Positions 24,080-33,174 of a stretch of DNA of 64,000 bases are shown here, piece after piece. Source of the DNA: CATQHW01 sp965215345 (GTDB lineage Bacteria > Spirochaetota > Spirochaetia > SZUA-6 > Bin103); NCBI GenBank assembly GCA_965215345.1, contig CBDCDL010000002.1, forward strand, positions 2,232,001 through 2,296,000, written 5' to 3'. The translations under genes and the position numbers were made by a program. The notes beneath the pieces are model-generated. The model was not told the origin of the DNA and ran no database searches. It saw nothing but the letters and a program-made list of their open reading frames with translations. How positions within the stretch are numbered: the first letter of the stretch is position 1; each line of letters opens with the position of its first letter.

Positions 24080-27000
24080 GCGATCACCGTCATTCGGAGT
24101 CCGCGTTCGAGACGGTGATCGAAGCGCACCTGCTGGCGAACGGATACGTCTCCGTGCTGGGCGAAGCGTTCGACCGGGAACGAGCGATCTTCCCGGATAC
24201 CGTGCTCAGCTTCATCCGCGGGACGCAGCCGAAGGAATGGGCGAAGCTCGAAGCGCTGCTCGGGGCGCAGACCGACGAGCAGGTCCTGACCGATCTGTGC
24301 AAATGGATGGACACTCACGGCGCTCTGGCGACGCTCCGGCACGGGTTCAAGTGCTACGGCAGGACTCTGCATGCTGCGTTCTTCAGGGCGGCGCACGCGT
24401 TGAACCCGGAGCTGGACGCGCAGTACGCCGCCAACCGAGTCGGCATCACGCGGCAACTTCGCTTCTCGCCGCACTCGGAGCAATCGGTTGACGTGACGCT
24501 GAGCGTCAACGGGATACCGGTCGCAACGCTCGAGTTGAAGAACCCGCTCACAGGGCAGACGGTGGAAGACGCCCGCCGACAGTATCGCGAGGACCGCGAC
24601 CCGCGCGTGCCTGTGTTCGCCTTCAAGCGGCGCACGCTCGTCCACTTCGCGGTGGACACCGAGTCGGTGCTCATGACGACGCGCCTCGCCGGCAACGCGA
24701 CCCACTTCCTTCCGTTCGACCGGGGATGCGACGGCGGCGCCGGCAATCCTCCCGATCCGAACGGGCGCAGCTATCGCACCTCGTACCTGTGGGAGGAGGT
24801 GCTGCAGCGCGACAGCCTGCTGGACCGCCTGGCGCGTTTCGTCCACGTGCAGGTGGACCAGAAGCGCGACGAGCGGGGACGCAAGATGAAGGTCGAGACG
24901 ATGATCTTCCCCCGCTACCACCAACTGGAAGCGGTGCGCCTCCTGGTGGCTGCCGCGCGCCGCGAAGGCGTCGGGCACAACGCCTTGGTCGAGCACTCCG
25001 CGGGCAGCGGCAAGAGCAACACCATCGCGTGGCTCACGCATCGCCTGGCTTCGCTGCACGACGCGGACAACGCCCGCGTGTTCGACAGCGTGATCGTGGC
25101 GACCGACCGCGTGGTGCTCGATCAGCAGCTTCAGGACACCATCTACCAGTTCGAGCACAAGCGCGGCGTCGTGCAGAAGATCGACGAGCGCTCGCGGCAG
25201 CTCGCGGAGGCGTTGGAGAGCGCGGTGCCGATCGTCATCACGACGCTGCAGAAGTTTCCCTACGTGTCTCGCCAGCTTCTCAGGATGGCCGAGGAACGGG
25301 GCACGGAGGCGACGGGCGTGCTGCCGACCCGCCGCTGTGCCGTGATCATCGACGAAGCGCACAGCTCCCAGGGAGGCGAAACCGCGACCGCGCTCAAGGG
25401 GGTGCTGGGCGGCGAGGAGCTGCGCGCGGAAGCGCGGAAGCGCGCGGCCGAGGAGGGCCTGGAAGGCGAGCACGCCCAGGAGCTGTTTCTCGGTATGGCC
25501 AGGCGCGGCCGGCTCCCCAACCTGAGCTTCTTCGCCTTCACTGCGACGCCAAAGCACAAGACGTTCAAGGTCTTTGGGCGCGGAGGCATGCCCGTCCATC
25601 GCTACACCATGCGCCAAGCGATCGACGAGGGGTTCATCCTCGACGTCCTGCGCCACTACACCAGCTACGTCACCTACTACAAGCTGCTCAAGGCGTGCGC
25701 GGAAGATCCCCACGTGGAGCGGAAGCCGGCAGCCAGGGCGCTCGCGCGCTTTCTGCGACTGCACCCGCACAACATCGCGCAGAAGACCGAGATCATGGTC
25801 GAGCACTTCAACGCCGTCACCCGCCACAAGATCGGCGGCCGCGCCAAGGCGATGGTGGTGACCGGATCGCGACTGGAGGCGGTGCGCTACAAGCAGAGCT
25901 TCGACCGCTACATCGAACGGAAGGGATATCCGATCAAGTCGCTGGTAGCCTTCTCGGGCGTGGTGGAAGACGACGATGTCGCCGGCGTGACCTACACTGA
26001 GGAGCAGATGAACGACGGCGTGCGCGAGAAGGAGTTGCCGGAGCACTTCGCCACGCCCGAATATCAGGTCCTGCTGGTGGCAGAGAAGTACCAGACGGGT
26101 TTCGATCAGCCGCTGCTGCACACGATGTACGTCGACAAGCGGCTTGCCGGCATCCAGGCGGTGCAGACCCTCTCCCGGCTCAACCGGACGCACGCGCTCA
26201 AGGAAGACACCTTCGTGCTCGACTTCGTCAACGACCGCGACGAGATCCGCGAAGCCTTCGAGACGTACTACGAAGGCGCCGCGATGGGCGCCGAGGTCGA
26301 CCCCGCGCGGATGTACGAGATCAAGGGCGAGCTCGATGCGTCCGGCGTGTATCGCGCCGAGGAAGTCGAGCGCTTCTGCGCCGTGTACTTCAACCCCAGG
26401 CAGCGCCAGAGCGCACAGGATCATCAAGCGATGAACGCCGCGTTGGATCCGGCGGTGTCTCGCTTTGCCGAGTTCCTCAAGGAGGAGGAAACGGAGGCCG
26501 AGGTCTGGCGCGGCAAGCTGCACGCATTTCGCAACCTCTACGGGTTCCTGAGTCAGGTGATTCCCTACCAGGACTCCGACCTTGAACGGCTCTACGTCTT
26601 TCTCCGTCACCTTGGCGCAAAGCTGCCGCGGCGCCGCTCGCGGCCGGCCTACGACTTCGACGACGACGTGCGCCTGGAGTACTACCGCCTGCAGAAGATC
26701 AGCGAAGGCTCGATCGCGCTCGGCTCGGGTGACGCGCGCGCCCTGGATGGGCCGACCGAGGTCGGCAGCGGCGTTGCCCATGAGGAGTCGGTCCCGCTGT
26801 CCAGGCTCATCGATGTCGTCAACGACCGCTTCGGTACGGATTTCAACGACGCCGACCAACTCTTCTTCGAACAGATCGTCGAGGCCGCGGTAGCCGACGA
26901 CGAGCTGCGTCAGACCGCGGCTGTCAATCCCGAAACGAAGTTCGAGCTGGTGTTCAAGAGCCTGATCGAGCGTCTGTTCGTAGAGCGCATGGACCAGAAC

Positions 27001-27645
27001 GAGGAGATCTTCGTCCGCTACATGAACGATCCATCCTTCAAGGAAGTCGTGAGCGAGTGGCTGTCCTCGCAGGCGTACCAGCGGCTCCGGGACGCCGACC
27101 AGAGCGATGAGGAGCCGGAGGCCGAGGGCTTGCGAATCGTCGCAGGCCGGCTCGAAGACCGCTACGTCACCTGCGTGCCTCTGGTACCTCTTGCCGTGGC
27201 TGCGGGCGCGTTCGGCGATCCCCAGACCGTGCCGGACGAAGGCGAATGGGAATGGGTGGAAGTAGACACCGCGCGCCGGCTCCGCCCCGGCATGTTCGTC
27301 GCGCAGGTCACCGGCCGCTCCATGGAGCCTATGGTCCCTGACGGAGCGTATGCGTTGTTCCGCTCACCGGTGGAAGGCACGCGGCAGGGCAAGACCGTGC
27401 TGGTTGAGATGCGTGGCGCCATCGACCCGGAAACCGGCGAGCGTCACACGCTCAAGCGATACGAAAGCGAGCGAGTCGCCGCCGGCGATTCATGGCGGCA
27501 TGAGAAGATCACCCTGAAACCGATGAATCCCGAATTTGATCCCATCGTCATCACCGGCGAGGAAGAAGGAGACCTGACCGTCGTGGCGGAGTTGGTCGAA
27601 GTACTTCTCGTGCCCTCCGTTTCAGACGTGGCTGTTCAACCGTGA
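24076..27645 (+). CDS. hsdR: Type I restriction endonuclease subunit with a C-terminal LexA/S24 protease domain
   Basis: A 1189-residue HsdR. The N-terminal nuclease has Asp139 and Glu153-x-Lys155 (DVTLSVNG...LELKNP). The SF2 translocase follows: Walker A SAGSGKS (Lys313), DEAH 426-429, motif III FAFTATP, and a C-terminal helicase lobe (QTGFDQPLLHTMY). From about residue 1035 to the end an S24/LexA-like domain is fused: Ala1043-Gly1044 cleavage-site-like bond in VAAGAFGD, nucleophile Ser1082 in GRSMEP, Lys1127 in HTLKRYES, then LKPMNPEFDPIVI, each in LexA order. The GTG start is set by GTGA overlap with ptuB; the open frame upstream is a ptuB shadow. It cuts unmodified DNA with HsdM2S. The fusion suggests SOS-like self-cleavage control. 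Confidence 0.92.
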   Translation: MSDHRHSESAFETVIEAHLLANGYVSVLGEAFDRERAIFPDTVLSFIRGTQPKEWAKLEALLGAQTDEQVLTDLCKWMDTHGALATLRHGFKCYGRTLHAAFFRAAHALNPELDAQYAANRVGITRQLRFSPHSEQSVDVTLSVNGIPVATLELKNPLTGQTVEDARRQYREDRDPRVPVFAFKRRTLVHFAVDTESVLMTTRLAGNATHFLPFDRGCDGGAGNPPDPNGRSYRTSYLWEEVLQRDSLLDRLARFVHVQVDQKRDERGRKMKVETMIFPRYHQLEAVRLLVAAARREGVGHNALVEHSAGSGKSNTIAWLTHRLASLHDADNARVFDSVIVATDRVVLDQQLQDTIYQFEHKRGVVQKIDERSRQLAEALESAVPIVITTLQKFPYVSRQLLRMAEERGTEATGVLPTRRCAVIIDEAHSSQGGETATALKGVLGGEELRAEARKRAAEEGLEGEHAQELFLGMARRGRLPNLSFFAFTATPKHKTFKVFGRGGMPVHRYTMRQAIDEGFILDVLRHYTSYVTYYKLLKACAEDPHVERKPAARALARFLRLHPHNIAQKTEIMVEHFNAVTRHKIGGRAKAMVVTGSRLEAVRYKQSFDRYIERKGYPIKSLVAFSGVVEDDDVAGVTYTEEQMNDGVREKELPEHFATPEYQVLLVAEKYQTGFDQPLLHTMYVDKRLAGIQAVQTLSRLNRTHALKEDTFVLDFVNDRDEIREAFETYYEGAAMGAEVDPARMYEIKGELDASGVYRAEEVERFCAVYFNPRQRQSAQDHQAMNAALDPAVSRFAEFLKEEETEAEVWRGKLHAFRNLYGFLSQVIPYQDSDLERLYVFLRHLGAKLPRRRSRPAYDFDDDVRLEYYRLQKISEGSIALGSGDARALDGPTEVGSGVAHEESVPLSRLIDVVNDRFGTDFNDADQLFFEQIVEAAVADDELRQTAAVNPETKFELVFKSLIERLFVERMDQNEEIFVRYMNDPSFKEVVSEWLSSQAYQRLRDADQSDEEPEAEGLRIVAGRLEDRYVTCVPLVPLAVAAGAFGDPQTVPDEGEWEWVEVDTARRLRPGMFVAQVTGRSMEPMVPDGAYALFRSPVEGTRQGKTVLVEMRGAIDPETGERHTLKRYESERVAAGDSWRHEKITLKPMNPEFDPIVITGEEEGDLTVVAELVEVLLVPSVSDVAVQP

Positions 27646-27690
27646 ACAAGCCGTTCGTCATTCTTCGAATTTCTATAGCGAGGATTCGGT

Positions 27691-29388
27691 GTGCTGTTGA
27701 GTAGAGCAAGGGTGCGCAATTTCCGTTGTATCAAGGACCTTAGCGTTGACCTTGAGGACATGACGGTACTCATCGGTGAGAACAATACCGGCAAGACCGC
27801 GTTTCTCGACGCTGTTCGCATCTGTCTCAGCCAGCTTCGACCGCGGAGTGGCCGCCTGTTTCATGAATATGATTACCACCTGGGGGACGATGAGGCGACT
27901 CCAGCCGGCGCGGAACCCATAGTGATCGAGCTGTTCTTCGTAGAGCCCCAGCCCGAATCGTGGAGCGACGACATCGTCCGGGAGCTGGGCAACGTCGCGG
28001 TGCTCGGCGAGGATGATCGCTATGCCGTCACGTTTCGCCTCACTTCCGGCTTCGATCGGGATACCAACGACTTCAGTAGCGAATGGGCGTTCCTGGATGC
28101 TCAGCGGAACCCGCTCATCGGACCGGCGTCGTCTGCTGCGCAGCTCAATGCGTTGCAGCGGGTGGCTCCCGTGTTCTATCTCTCTGCGCTGCGAGATACG
28201 ACCACGCACTTTGCGCCTCGCGGACGGTTCTGGCGTAACTTCCTCTCGGAATCGAGTATCCCGGAACATGACCGACAACATCTTGAGCAGGCATTCTCCG
28301 AACTGAACGATCGACTCATCGCGGCACATCAGCCGCTCAAGGAAGTGCGTTCGAGACTCGAAGACGCGAAAAGAGTAATCGACTTCGGAACGGGTGACGC
28401 GGTGGGCATAGACGCGCTGCCCACCAAGCTGTTCTCGTTGCTGTCTCGCACGCAGGTCAGTCTGGCATCGCCCGCGGGCGCCAAGATCCCGGTAGATCGC
28501 CAAGGTGAGGGAACGCAGAGTCTGGCGGTCCTGCTCTTGTTCGGAGCGTTTCTGCGAAGCCAGCTATCGGATCTCGACTCGATTGCACAGCCGATTACTG
28601 CATTGGAAGAGCCGGAGGCCCATCTGCATCCGTCGGCGGTTCGCGCTCTGATGCAGGTCGTCAGGGATCTGCCGGGGCAAAAGCTCGTGTCCAGCCATAG
28701 TGGAGACCTTCTGGCAAGCGTGGACCCGCTGTCGGTGCGGCGCTTCGTCCGCCGTAGCGGCGGTATCGACGTTCACCACATTCAGCGCAATGCACTGGAC
28801 GCTGAGGAGCTGAGGAAGTTCGACTTCCACGTACGCCGCAGCCGCGGGGAATTGCTGTTCGCGAGATGCTGGCTTATGGTTGAAGGGGAGACGGAGACCG
28901 TCCTGTTCGCCGGCGCGGCGGAGGCGCTCGATATGGATCTGGAGCGCTCTGGAGTTCGCACCGTGGAGTTCGGTCAAACGGATGTCGCGATGCTCGCGAA
29001 GGTCGCCAACGAGCTTGGAGTCCCGTGGTACTGTGTCGTCGACGACGATAGTGGGGCACGCACGTACGGCAACGCCGTGCGTGCGCAGCTCGGCGCCGCG
29101 ACGGAAGGTGATCGCTTGACCCTTCCATACGAGAACGTGGAGATCTTTCTTTGCGAGCATGGGTTCGGAGATCTTTACGAGTCTCGTGTCTCGCAACAAA
29201 AGCCGGCACCGACTGCGCGAAATGGTACGCCAGAGTATTGGAGACAGGTGCTGGCTGCTATGCCTAATCGCTACAGCAAGCCGGCGATCGCTGTGGAGGC
29301 CGTGTTGACGATGAAGGCCGGCGAGATCCCGGTGCCAGAGACCCTGAAGAGGATCCTCGAAAAGGCTGTGGAACTGGGTAGCGAGTGA
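27691..29388 (+). CDS. gajA: Gabija OLD-family nuclease GajA
   Basis: A 565-residue protein of the usual GajA length. An ABC-type ATPase half has Walker A GENNTGKT (Lys35), the signature-like segment GEGTQSLAVLLLF, and Walker B EEPEAHLHP. The C-terminal half is a TOPRIM nuclease with Glu398 (MVEGETE) and the acidic cluster Asp451-Asp453 (VVDDDSG). GajA nicks DNA when nucleotide is depleted. GTG start at 27691 follows GAGGA by 6 nt, 45 nt after hsdR. Its stop overlaps gajB (GTGA). Confidence 0.88.
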   Translation: MLLSRARVRNFRCIKDLSVDLEDMTVLIGENNTGKTAFLDAVRICLSQLRPRSGRLFHEYDYHLGDDEATPAGAEPIVIELFFVEPQPESWSDDIVRELGNVAVLGEDDRYAVTFRLTSGFDRDTNDFSSEWAFLDAQRNPLIGPASSAAQLNALQRVAPVFYLSALRDTTTHFAPRGRFWRNFLSESSIPEHDRQHLEQAFSELNDRLIAAHQPLKEVRSRLEDAKRVIDFGTGDAVGIDALPTKLFSLLSRTQVSLASPAGAKIPVDRQGEGTQSLAVLLLFGAFLRSQLSDLDSIAQPITALEEPEAHLHPSAVRALMQVVRDLPGQKLVSSHSGDLLASVDPLSVRRFVRRSGGIDVHHIQRNALDAEELRKFDFHVRRSRGELLFARCWLMVEGETETVLFAGAAEALDMDLERSGVRTVEFGQTDVAMLAKVANELGVPWYCVVDDDSGARTYGNAVRAQLGAATEGDRLTLPYENVEIFLCEHGFGDLYESRVSQQKPAPTARNGTPEYWRQVLAAMPNRYSKPAIAVEAVLTMKAGEIPVPETLKRILEKAVELGSE

Positions 29389-31307
29389 CGATGCATGATA
29401 CGGGCGCCATGAACGCGAACCAGAAGCGGGCGGTGGAGTGGAACGACGGACCGCTTCTGGTGCTGGCGGGTCCGGGATCGGGAAAGACGTTCGTTCTTAC
29501 CATGCGTGTGGCGCGTCTGATCCGTGAGAACCCCGAAGCTCGGTTTCGCGTGCTGGGGCTCACGTTCACGACGAAGGCCGCGGACGAGATGCGCAGCCGT
29601 CTGGAAATGGTCTTGGGCGACGAGACAAGGAGAGCGCGTCTGACCACGTTTCATTCGTTCTGTGCCGAGGTGCTGCGCCAACACGGAAGTCATCTGGGAC
29701 TGCGCCCCGACTTTGACATACTCGCTCGAGAAGCCGACCGCCTCCGCGTACTCGATGACGCTATCCACGGCAACAGTTCGTTGGACATGCCTGATGTTCC
29801 CGCCGATAGCGTTGTGCGAATGATCGATTACCTGTTCCGCGAAGGGCATGACGGGAACGCCGACACTCCTCTTCCTTTCTCGGGCTCCCCAAAGAAATGG
29901 ATGGGTGCGGTCTACAGGACGTACCTGGACGCTCTGATTCGCAACAATCATCTGGACTACGGCGCACTGCTGGTTTCCTGCTTGCGCCTGTTTCGACAAC
30001 GCCCCCGGATCGCCAAGCATTACCGCATAGTCTATCCTTACATCTGCGTCGATGAATACCAAGACACGAACAGGTGTCAGGATCGTCTGCTCCGGTTTCT
30101 CTGCCCGAGCGGCGACGCGAACCTCTTCGTCGTCGCCGATGACGATCAGATAATCTTCCAGTGGAATGGCGCCAGTCCCGCGCGTCTCGACGAGCTCCGC
30201 CGTGATTACAGGATGCATGTCATCCAACTGCCGGACAGTTACCGGTGTCCTCCGGAAGTGATCGAGCTGGCGAACAGGCTCATTCGGTTCAACCTCGAAC
30301 GATCGGCGATCAAGGAGCCGCTGAGATCGGCGGTCCCGGCGGGACGGGCCGATTCGATTCGCGTGCGGCGATTTCCTGATCAGTTGGCAGAGATGGCATG
30401 GATCGCCGACGACATGCGGTGTCGCGAACTGCGGCCCACTGAATGCGTGGTGCTGGGGCGCAGCGCAAAGCTCGTCGAGTCGGCCGCGGCGGCGTTGAGA
30501 CATGCGCATTTCGTTCCGTACGTGATCAAGCGCAGGCAGGATTTCTACTCGCCCCCGCTGCGTTTCGTACAAGCGGCTCTGAGGCTCGCAATCGCACCAC
30601 AGCAGAGCGACCAGATGCGGATCATGTGCAAGGCGTTCTTCGATCTGACGGGGGTCGACGTGCGGGTGGAAGATGCAGAGGCGGAAGGCGAAGCGTATGG
30701 CGGGGCGCTGCTAAGGGGTTTCCTGGAGGCGACGGAAGGAGTTTCCGCCGTAGTGATGGAGTCCGCGCCGCTGCTTGAAGCGCTGCATGACAAACTCGTA
30801 GAACGGTTGGAGTACGGTGGATTCGTGGACGCGGTCTTCGAATGGTACCATGATCGTGTTCGGCCAAACGAGGTGAGCACGGAGCAACGTGATCTGGATG
30901 ATGCTGAAGAGGAGATCGGTATCTGGAACGAGTTGAATCGGGACGTGTGTCGTCACGTTGGCGCGCCGACGTTGAGTCGATTCCTGCAGGAGATGGACCT
31001 TCGGCCGAAGGTGACTCCGCCGGGGCGGGACGCAATTCAGTGTTTGACGATTCACCTGGCGAAGGGAAAGGAATTCGAGCACGTCTACCTGGTAGGAATG
31101 GCGGAGGATCATCTGCCGTCGTATCACGCGAGACGGAAGGGTGCCAATAGTCGCGCGATCGAAGAGGAACGTCGAGAGTGCTTCGTCGGCATTACGCGCG
31201 CGCACACCAGTCTGACACTCACCTACTCGGCATCTTACTTCGGCTGGCCCAAGGAACCATCGCGGTTCTTGAGCGAGATGGGGTTGGTCTCGATGGAGGC
31301 GCGCTGA
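29385..31307 (+). CDS. gajB: Gabija UvrD-like helicase GajB
   Basis: A 640-residue SF1A helicase-like protein. Walker A is AGPGSGKT (Lys34); motif II is DEYQDTN (from residue 223); the VADDDQIIFQWNGA and LPDSYRCPPEVI motifs follow; the C-terminal motifs include TIHLAKGKEFEHVYL and VGITRAHTSLTL. It is shorter than housekeeping UvrD/PcrA (about 720) and, next to gajA with a GTGA overlap, identifies Gabija. GajB senses DNA ends made by phage and lowers nucleotide pools to trigger GajA. Confidence 0.88.
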   Translation: MTMHDTGAMNANQKRAVEWNDGPLLVLAGPGSGKTFVLTMRVARLIRENPEARFRVLGLTFTTKAADEMRSRLEMVLGDETRRARLTTFHSFCAEVLRQHGSHLGLRPDFDILAREADRLRVLDDAIHGNSSLDMPDVPADSVVRMIDYLFREGHDGNADTPLPFSGSPKKWMGAVYRTYLDALIRNNHLDYGALLVSCLRLFRQRPRIAKHYRIVYPYICVDEYQDTNRCQDRLLRFLCPSGDANLFVVADDDQIIFQWNGASPARLDELRRDYRMHVIQLPDSYRCPPEVIELANRLIRFNLERSAIKEPLRSAVPAGRADSIRVRRFPDQLAEMAWIADDMRCRELRPTECVVLGRSAKLVESAAAALRHAHFVPYVIKRRQDFYSPPLRFVQAALRLAIAPQQSDQMRIMCKAFFDLTGVDVRVEDAEAEGEAYGGALLRGFLEATEGVSAVVMESAPLLEALHDKLVERLEYGGFVDAVFEWYHDRVRPNEVSTEQRDLDDAEEEIGIWNELNRDVCRHVGAPTLSRFLQEMDLRPKVTPPGRDAIQCLTIHLAKGKEFEHVYLVGMAEDHLPSYHARRKGANSRAIEEERRECFVGITRAHTSLTLTYSASYFGWPKEPSRFLSEMGLVSMEAR

Positions 31308-31322
31308 TACGCGTGCGGGAAA

Positions 31323-31541
31323 GTGATTGCGACGGAGTGGCGCCGGCACATAACTGTTGATCCCAGTATCTGTCATGGACGAGCGTGCATCACGGGCACA
31401 CGCGTGCTGGTGACCACGATTCTCGACAACCTCGCTGCCGGACTGGATGCCGAGGAAGTCGCCAAGAGCTACCCGTCGATCAGTCGCGAATCGGTCGAGG
31501 CGGCGGTGTGCTACGCTGCGGACTTGGCTCGCCGTGTCTGA
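31323..31541 (+). CDS. DUF433 protein (antitoxin-like)
   Basis: A 72-residue DUF433 protein: HITVDPSICHGRACITGTRV followed by ILDNLAAGLDAEEVAKSYPSI, a near-perfect family profile. DUF433 proteins fold as a small helix-turn-helix and usually act as antitoxin to a PIN-like (DUF5615) toxin encoded next to them. No such toxin follows; instead a cereblon-like gene overlaps it by 8 nt. GTG start at 31323, 15 nt after gajB. It may be an orphan antitoxin riding on the defence island. Confidence 0.85.
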   Translation: MIATEWRRHITVDPSICHGRACITGTRVLVTTILDNLAAGLDAEEVAKSYPSISRESVEAAVCYAADLARRV

Positions 31542-31923
31542 ATCCGGATCGCGCTCGCTTCGCCTGTCGAAGCTCGACGCGCACGCGTGGGCGTCGGAGG
31601 CGTTGCTGTGCGTCTCGTGCGGTGAGGAGGTGACGGGCGATGGGGCGCGGATCAACGTCGCGGGCGCGCACCGGCATGACTTCTTCAACCCGCAGCGCGT
31701 CCACTACGCGATCGCCTGCTTTGCCCCGGCTGACGGGTGCCGGACGGTGGGCGAGCAGACCGATCGCTTCACATGGTTCGCCGGGTACGCGTGGACGATC
31801 GCGCTGTGCCGGCGGTGCGGGACCCACTTGGGCTGGCGTTTCGTCTCCGCCGGGGGCGGCCACCGCTTCTTCGGACTGATCGAGTCGCGCCTGGTCCGTC
31901 TTGGGCAGGGTCGCGCCAACTGA
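31534..31923 (+). CDS. Bacterial cereblon-like protein (CULT domain)
   Basis: A 129-residue stand-alone CULT domain. Zinc ligands are two CxxC pairs (CVSCG near residue 25 and CRRCG near 93). The pocket that binds thalidomide-type ligands in human cereblon needs three tryptophans; here Trp81 (FTWF), Trp87 (YAWT) and Trp101 (LGWRF) have the same spacings of 6 and 14 as human Trp380, Trp386 and Trp400, and Phe103 matches Phe402. In eukaryotes this is a substrate receptor; the bacterial role is unknown, possibly binding cyclic-imide-bearing or modified proteins. GTG start is chosen to remove an Arg-rich artefact. Confidence 0.88.
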   Translation: MSESGSRSLRLSKLDAHAWASEALLCVSCGEEVTGDGARINVAGAHRHDFFNPQRVHYAIACFAPADGCRTVGEQTDRFTWFAGYAWTIALCRRCGTHLGWRFVSAGGGHRFFGLIESRLVRLGQGRAN

Positions 31924-31934
31924 GCGATGCGCAC

Positions 31935-33158
31935 ATGAGCGGCCGCGTCGACGGCCCGCGCCGCTGCCGGCCCGAGGAGTTGCCGCAGGTGGTCGAGCTG
32001 ATCGACGCGATCTTTCGCGCCGGCTCCGACCAGCACATCGCGACCGACTACCCGCTGGTGTTCACCCCCCTCCATGCCTATCGGTCGCGGGTCGTGGCGG
32101 TCGACGGCCGGATCGTCGCCCACGTGCCGGCCGCGCCGCGCGTCGCCGCGGCCGGTCCGGACCGGTTCGGCGTGGCCATGATCGCGCCCACGGCGACTCA
32201 TCCGGACTACCGCCGCCGCGGCTACGCCACGCAGTGCCTGCGCGATGCGCACCGCGTCATCGTCGCGCACGGCTGCCCGGTCGCGGCGCTGTGGACGGAG
32301 CGGGCCACGTTCCCGTTCTATCGCCACTCGGACTGGGAGGCGGTGGCCTCACAGGGCGAGGCATTCATGCTCACCGCGGCGGACCGGGACCGGTTCCGGC
32401 CGGCTCCGTTCGCGGTCAGCACGCTGGGCGACGACGAGCAGGGCATTGCCGAACTCCTGGCGCTGCATCGGGCCGAGCCCTGGCGGCTGGAGCGGGACGA
32501 GCAGCAGGCGCGCGCGCTGTTCCGGCTGCCCAAGATCACCGTGTACCGGGCCGAGGACGCGGGCGTTCGGGCCGGCACCGGTCGCCTCCGCGCCTACCTG
32601 GTACTGGGCGCCGGCACCAACAAGCCGGGCATCGTCGAGGCGACGGGCGATCCGGTGGCGGTGGAGCACCTGCTGCACCATGTGCTCGGCAGCCGCGCCG
32701 GCGGAGCGCCCGTGCAGGTGGTGCCGCCTCCCGCCCGGCCCGACGGGGTCCCGTCGACCCTGTCCGCCGTGATCGCGGGCCGCGGAGCGGGGCGGCGCAT
32801 CACGCTGGAAGAGGCCGCGGGCGTCGGCTTGCAGATGATGCGGCTCTTCAGCCTGCCGCGCTTCCTGCAGGCGATCGGCGGGTACCTGCGGCAGGCCGCG
32901 GCGTCCGGTGTCGAAGGGGCGCTCACGCTGGGCTGCCGTGAGGACGGCCAGGCGGTTCGCGTGCGGCTCGCGGGCGGCGAGGCTTCCGTCGAGCAGGCAG
33001 TTCCCGCCGCGGCGCAGATGCTCGGCCGCCGGCAGCTCGTGCAGGTGCTCTTCGGCCATCATCCCGGCGATGACCCGCCGCCGCTGCTCGACGACACCGG
33101 ATTGGCGGCGGCACTGTTCCCGTACCGGGTGCCGCTCTGGGAGCTGGACCACTGTTGA
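31935..33158 (+). CDS. GNAT N-acetyltransferase (Eis-like)
   Basis: A 407-residue protein with a GNAT domain in the first 130 residues (acetyl-CoA loop in THPDYRRRGYATQCL) and a C-terminal part resembling the sterol-carrier-like domain of Eis-type acetyltransferases. The substrate is unknown. ATG 31935 is 11 nt after the CULT gene stop. It lies at the boundary between the defence genes and a metabolic cluster. Confidence 0.8.
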   Translation: MSGRVDGPRRCRPEELPQVVELIDAIFRAGSDQHIATDYPLVFTPLHAYRSRVVAVDGRIVAHVPAAPRVAAAGPDRFGVAMIAPTATHPDYRRRGYATQCLRDAHRVIVAHGCPVAALWTERATFPFYRHSDWEAVASQGEAFMLTAADRDRFRPAPFAVSTLGDDEQGIAELLALHRAEPWRLERDEQQARALFRLPKITVYRAEDAGVRAGTGRLRAYLVLGAGTNKPGIVEATGDPVAVEHLLHHVLGSRAGGAPVQVVPPPARPDGVPSTLSAVIAGRGAGRRITLEEAAGVGLQMMRLFSLPRFLQAIGGYLRQAAASGVEGALTLGCREDGQAVRVRLAGGEASVEQAVPAAAQMLGRRQLVQVLFGHHPGDDPPPLLDDTGLAAALFPYRVPLWELDHC

Positions 33159-33174
33159 AGAGAGAGGAGTGACC

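Noticed and set aside
24052..26859. 935-codon minus-strand open frame opposite hsdR
   Set aside because: It is the antisense shadow of hsdR in a GC-rich genome: no domain, and the helicase and nuclease motifs are on the plus strand.
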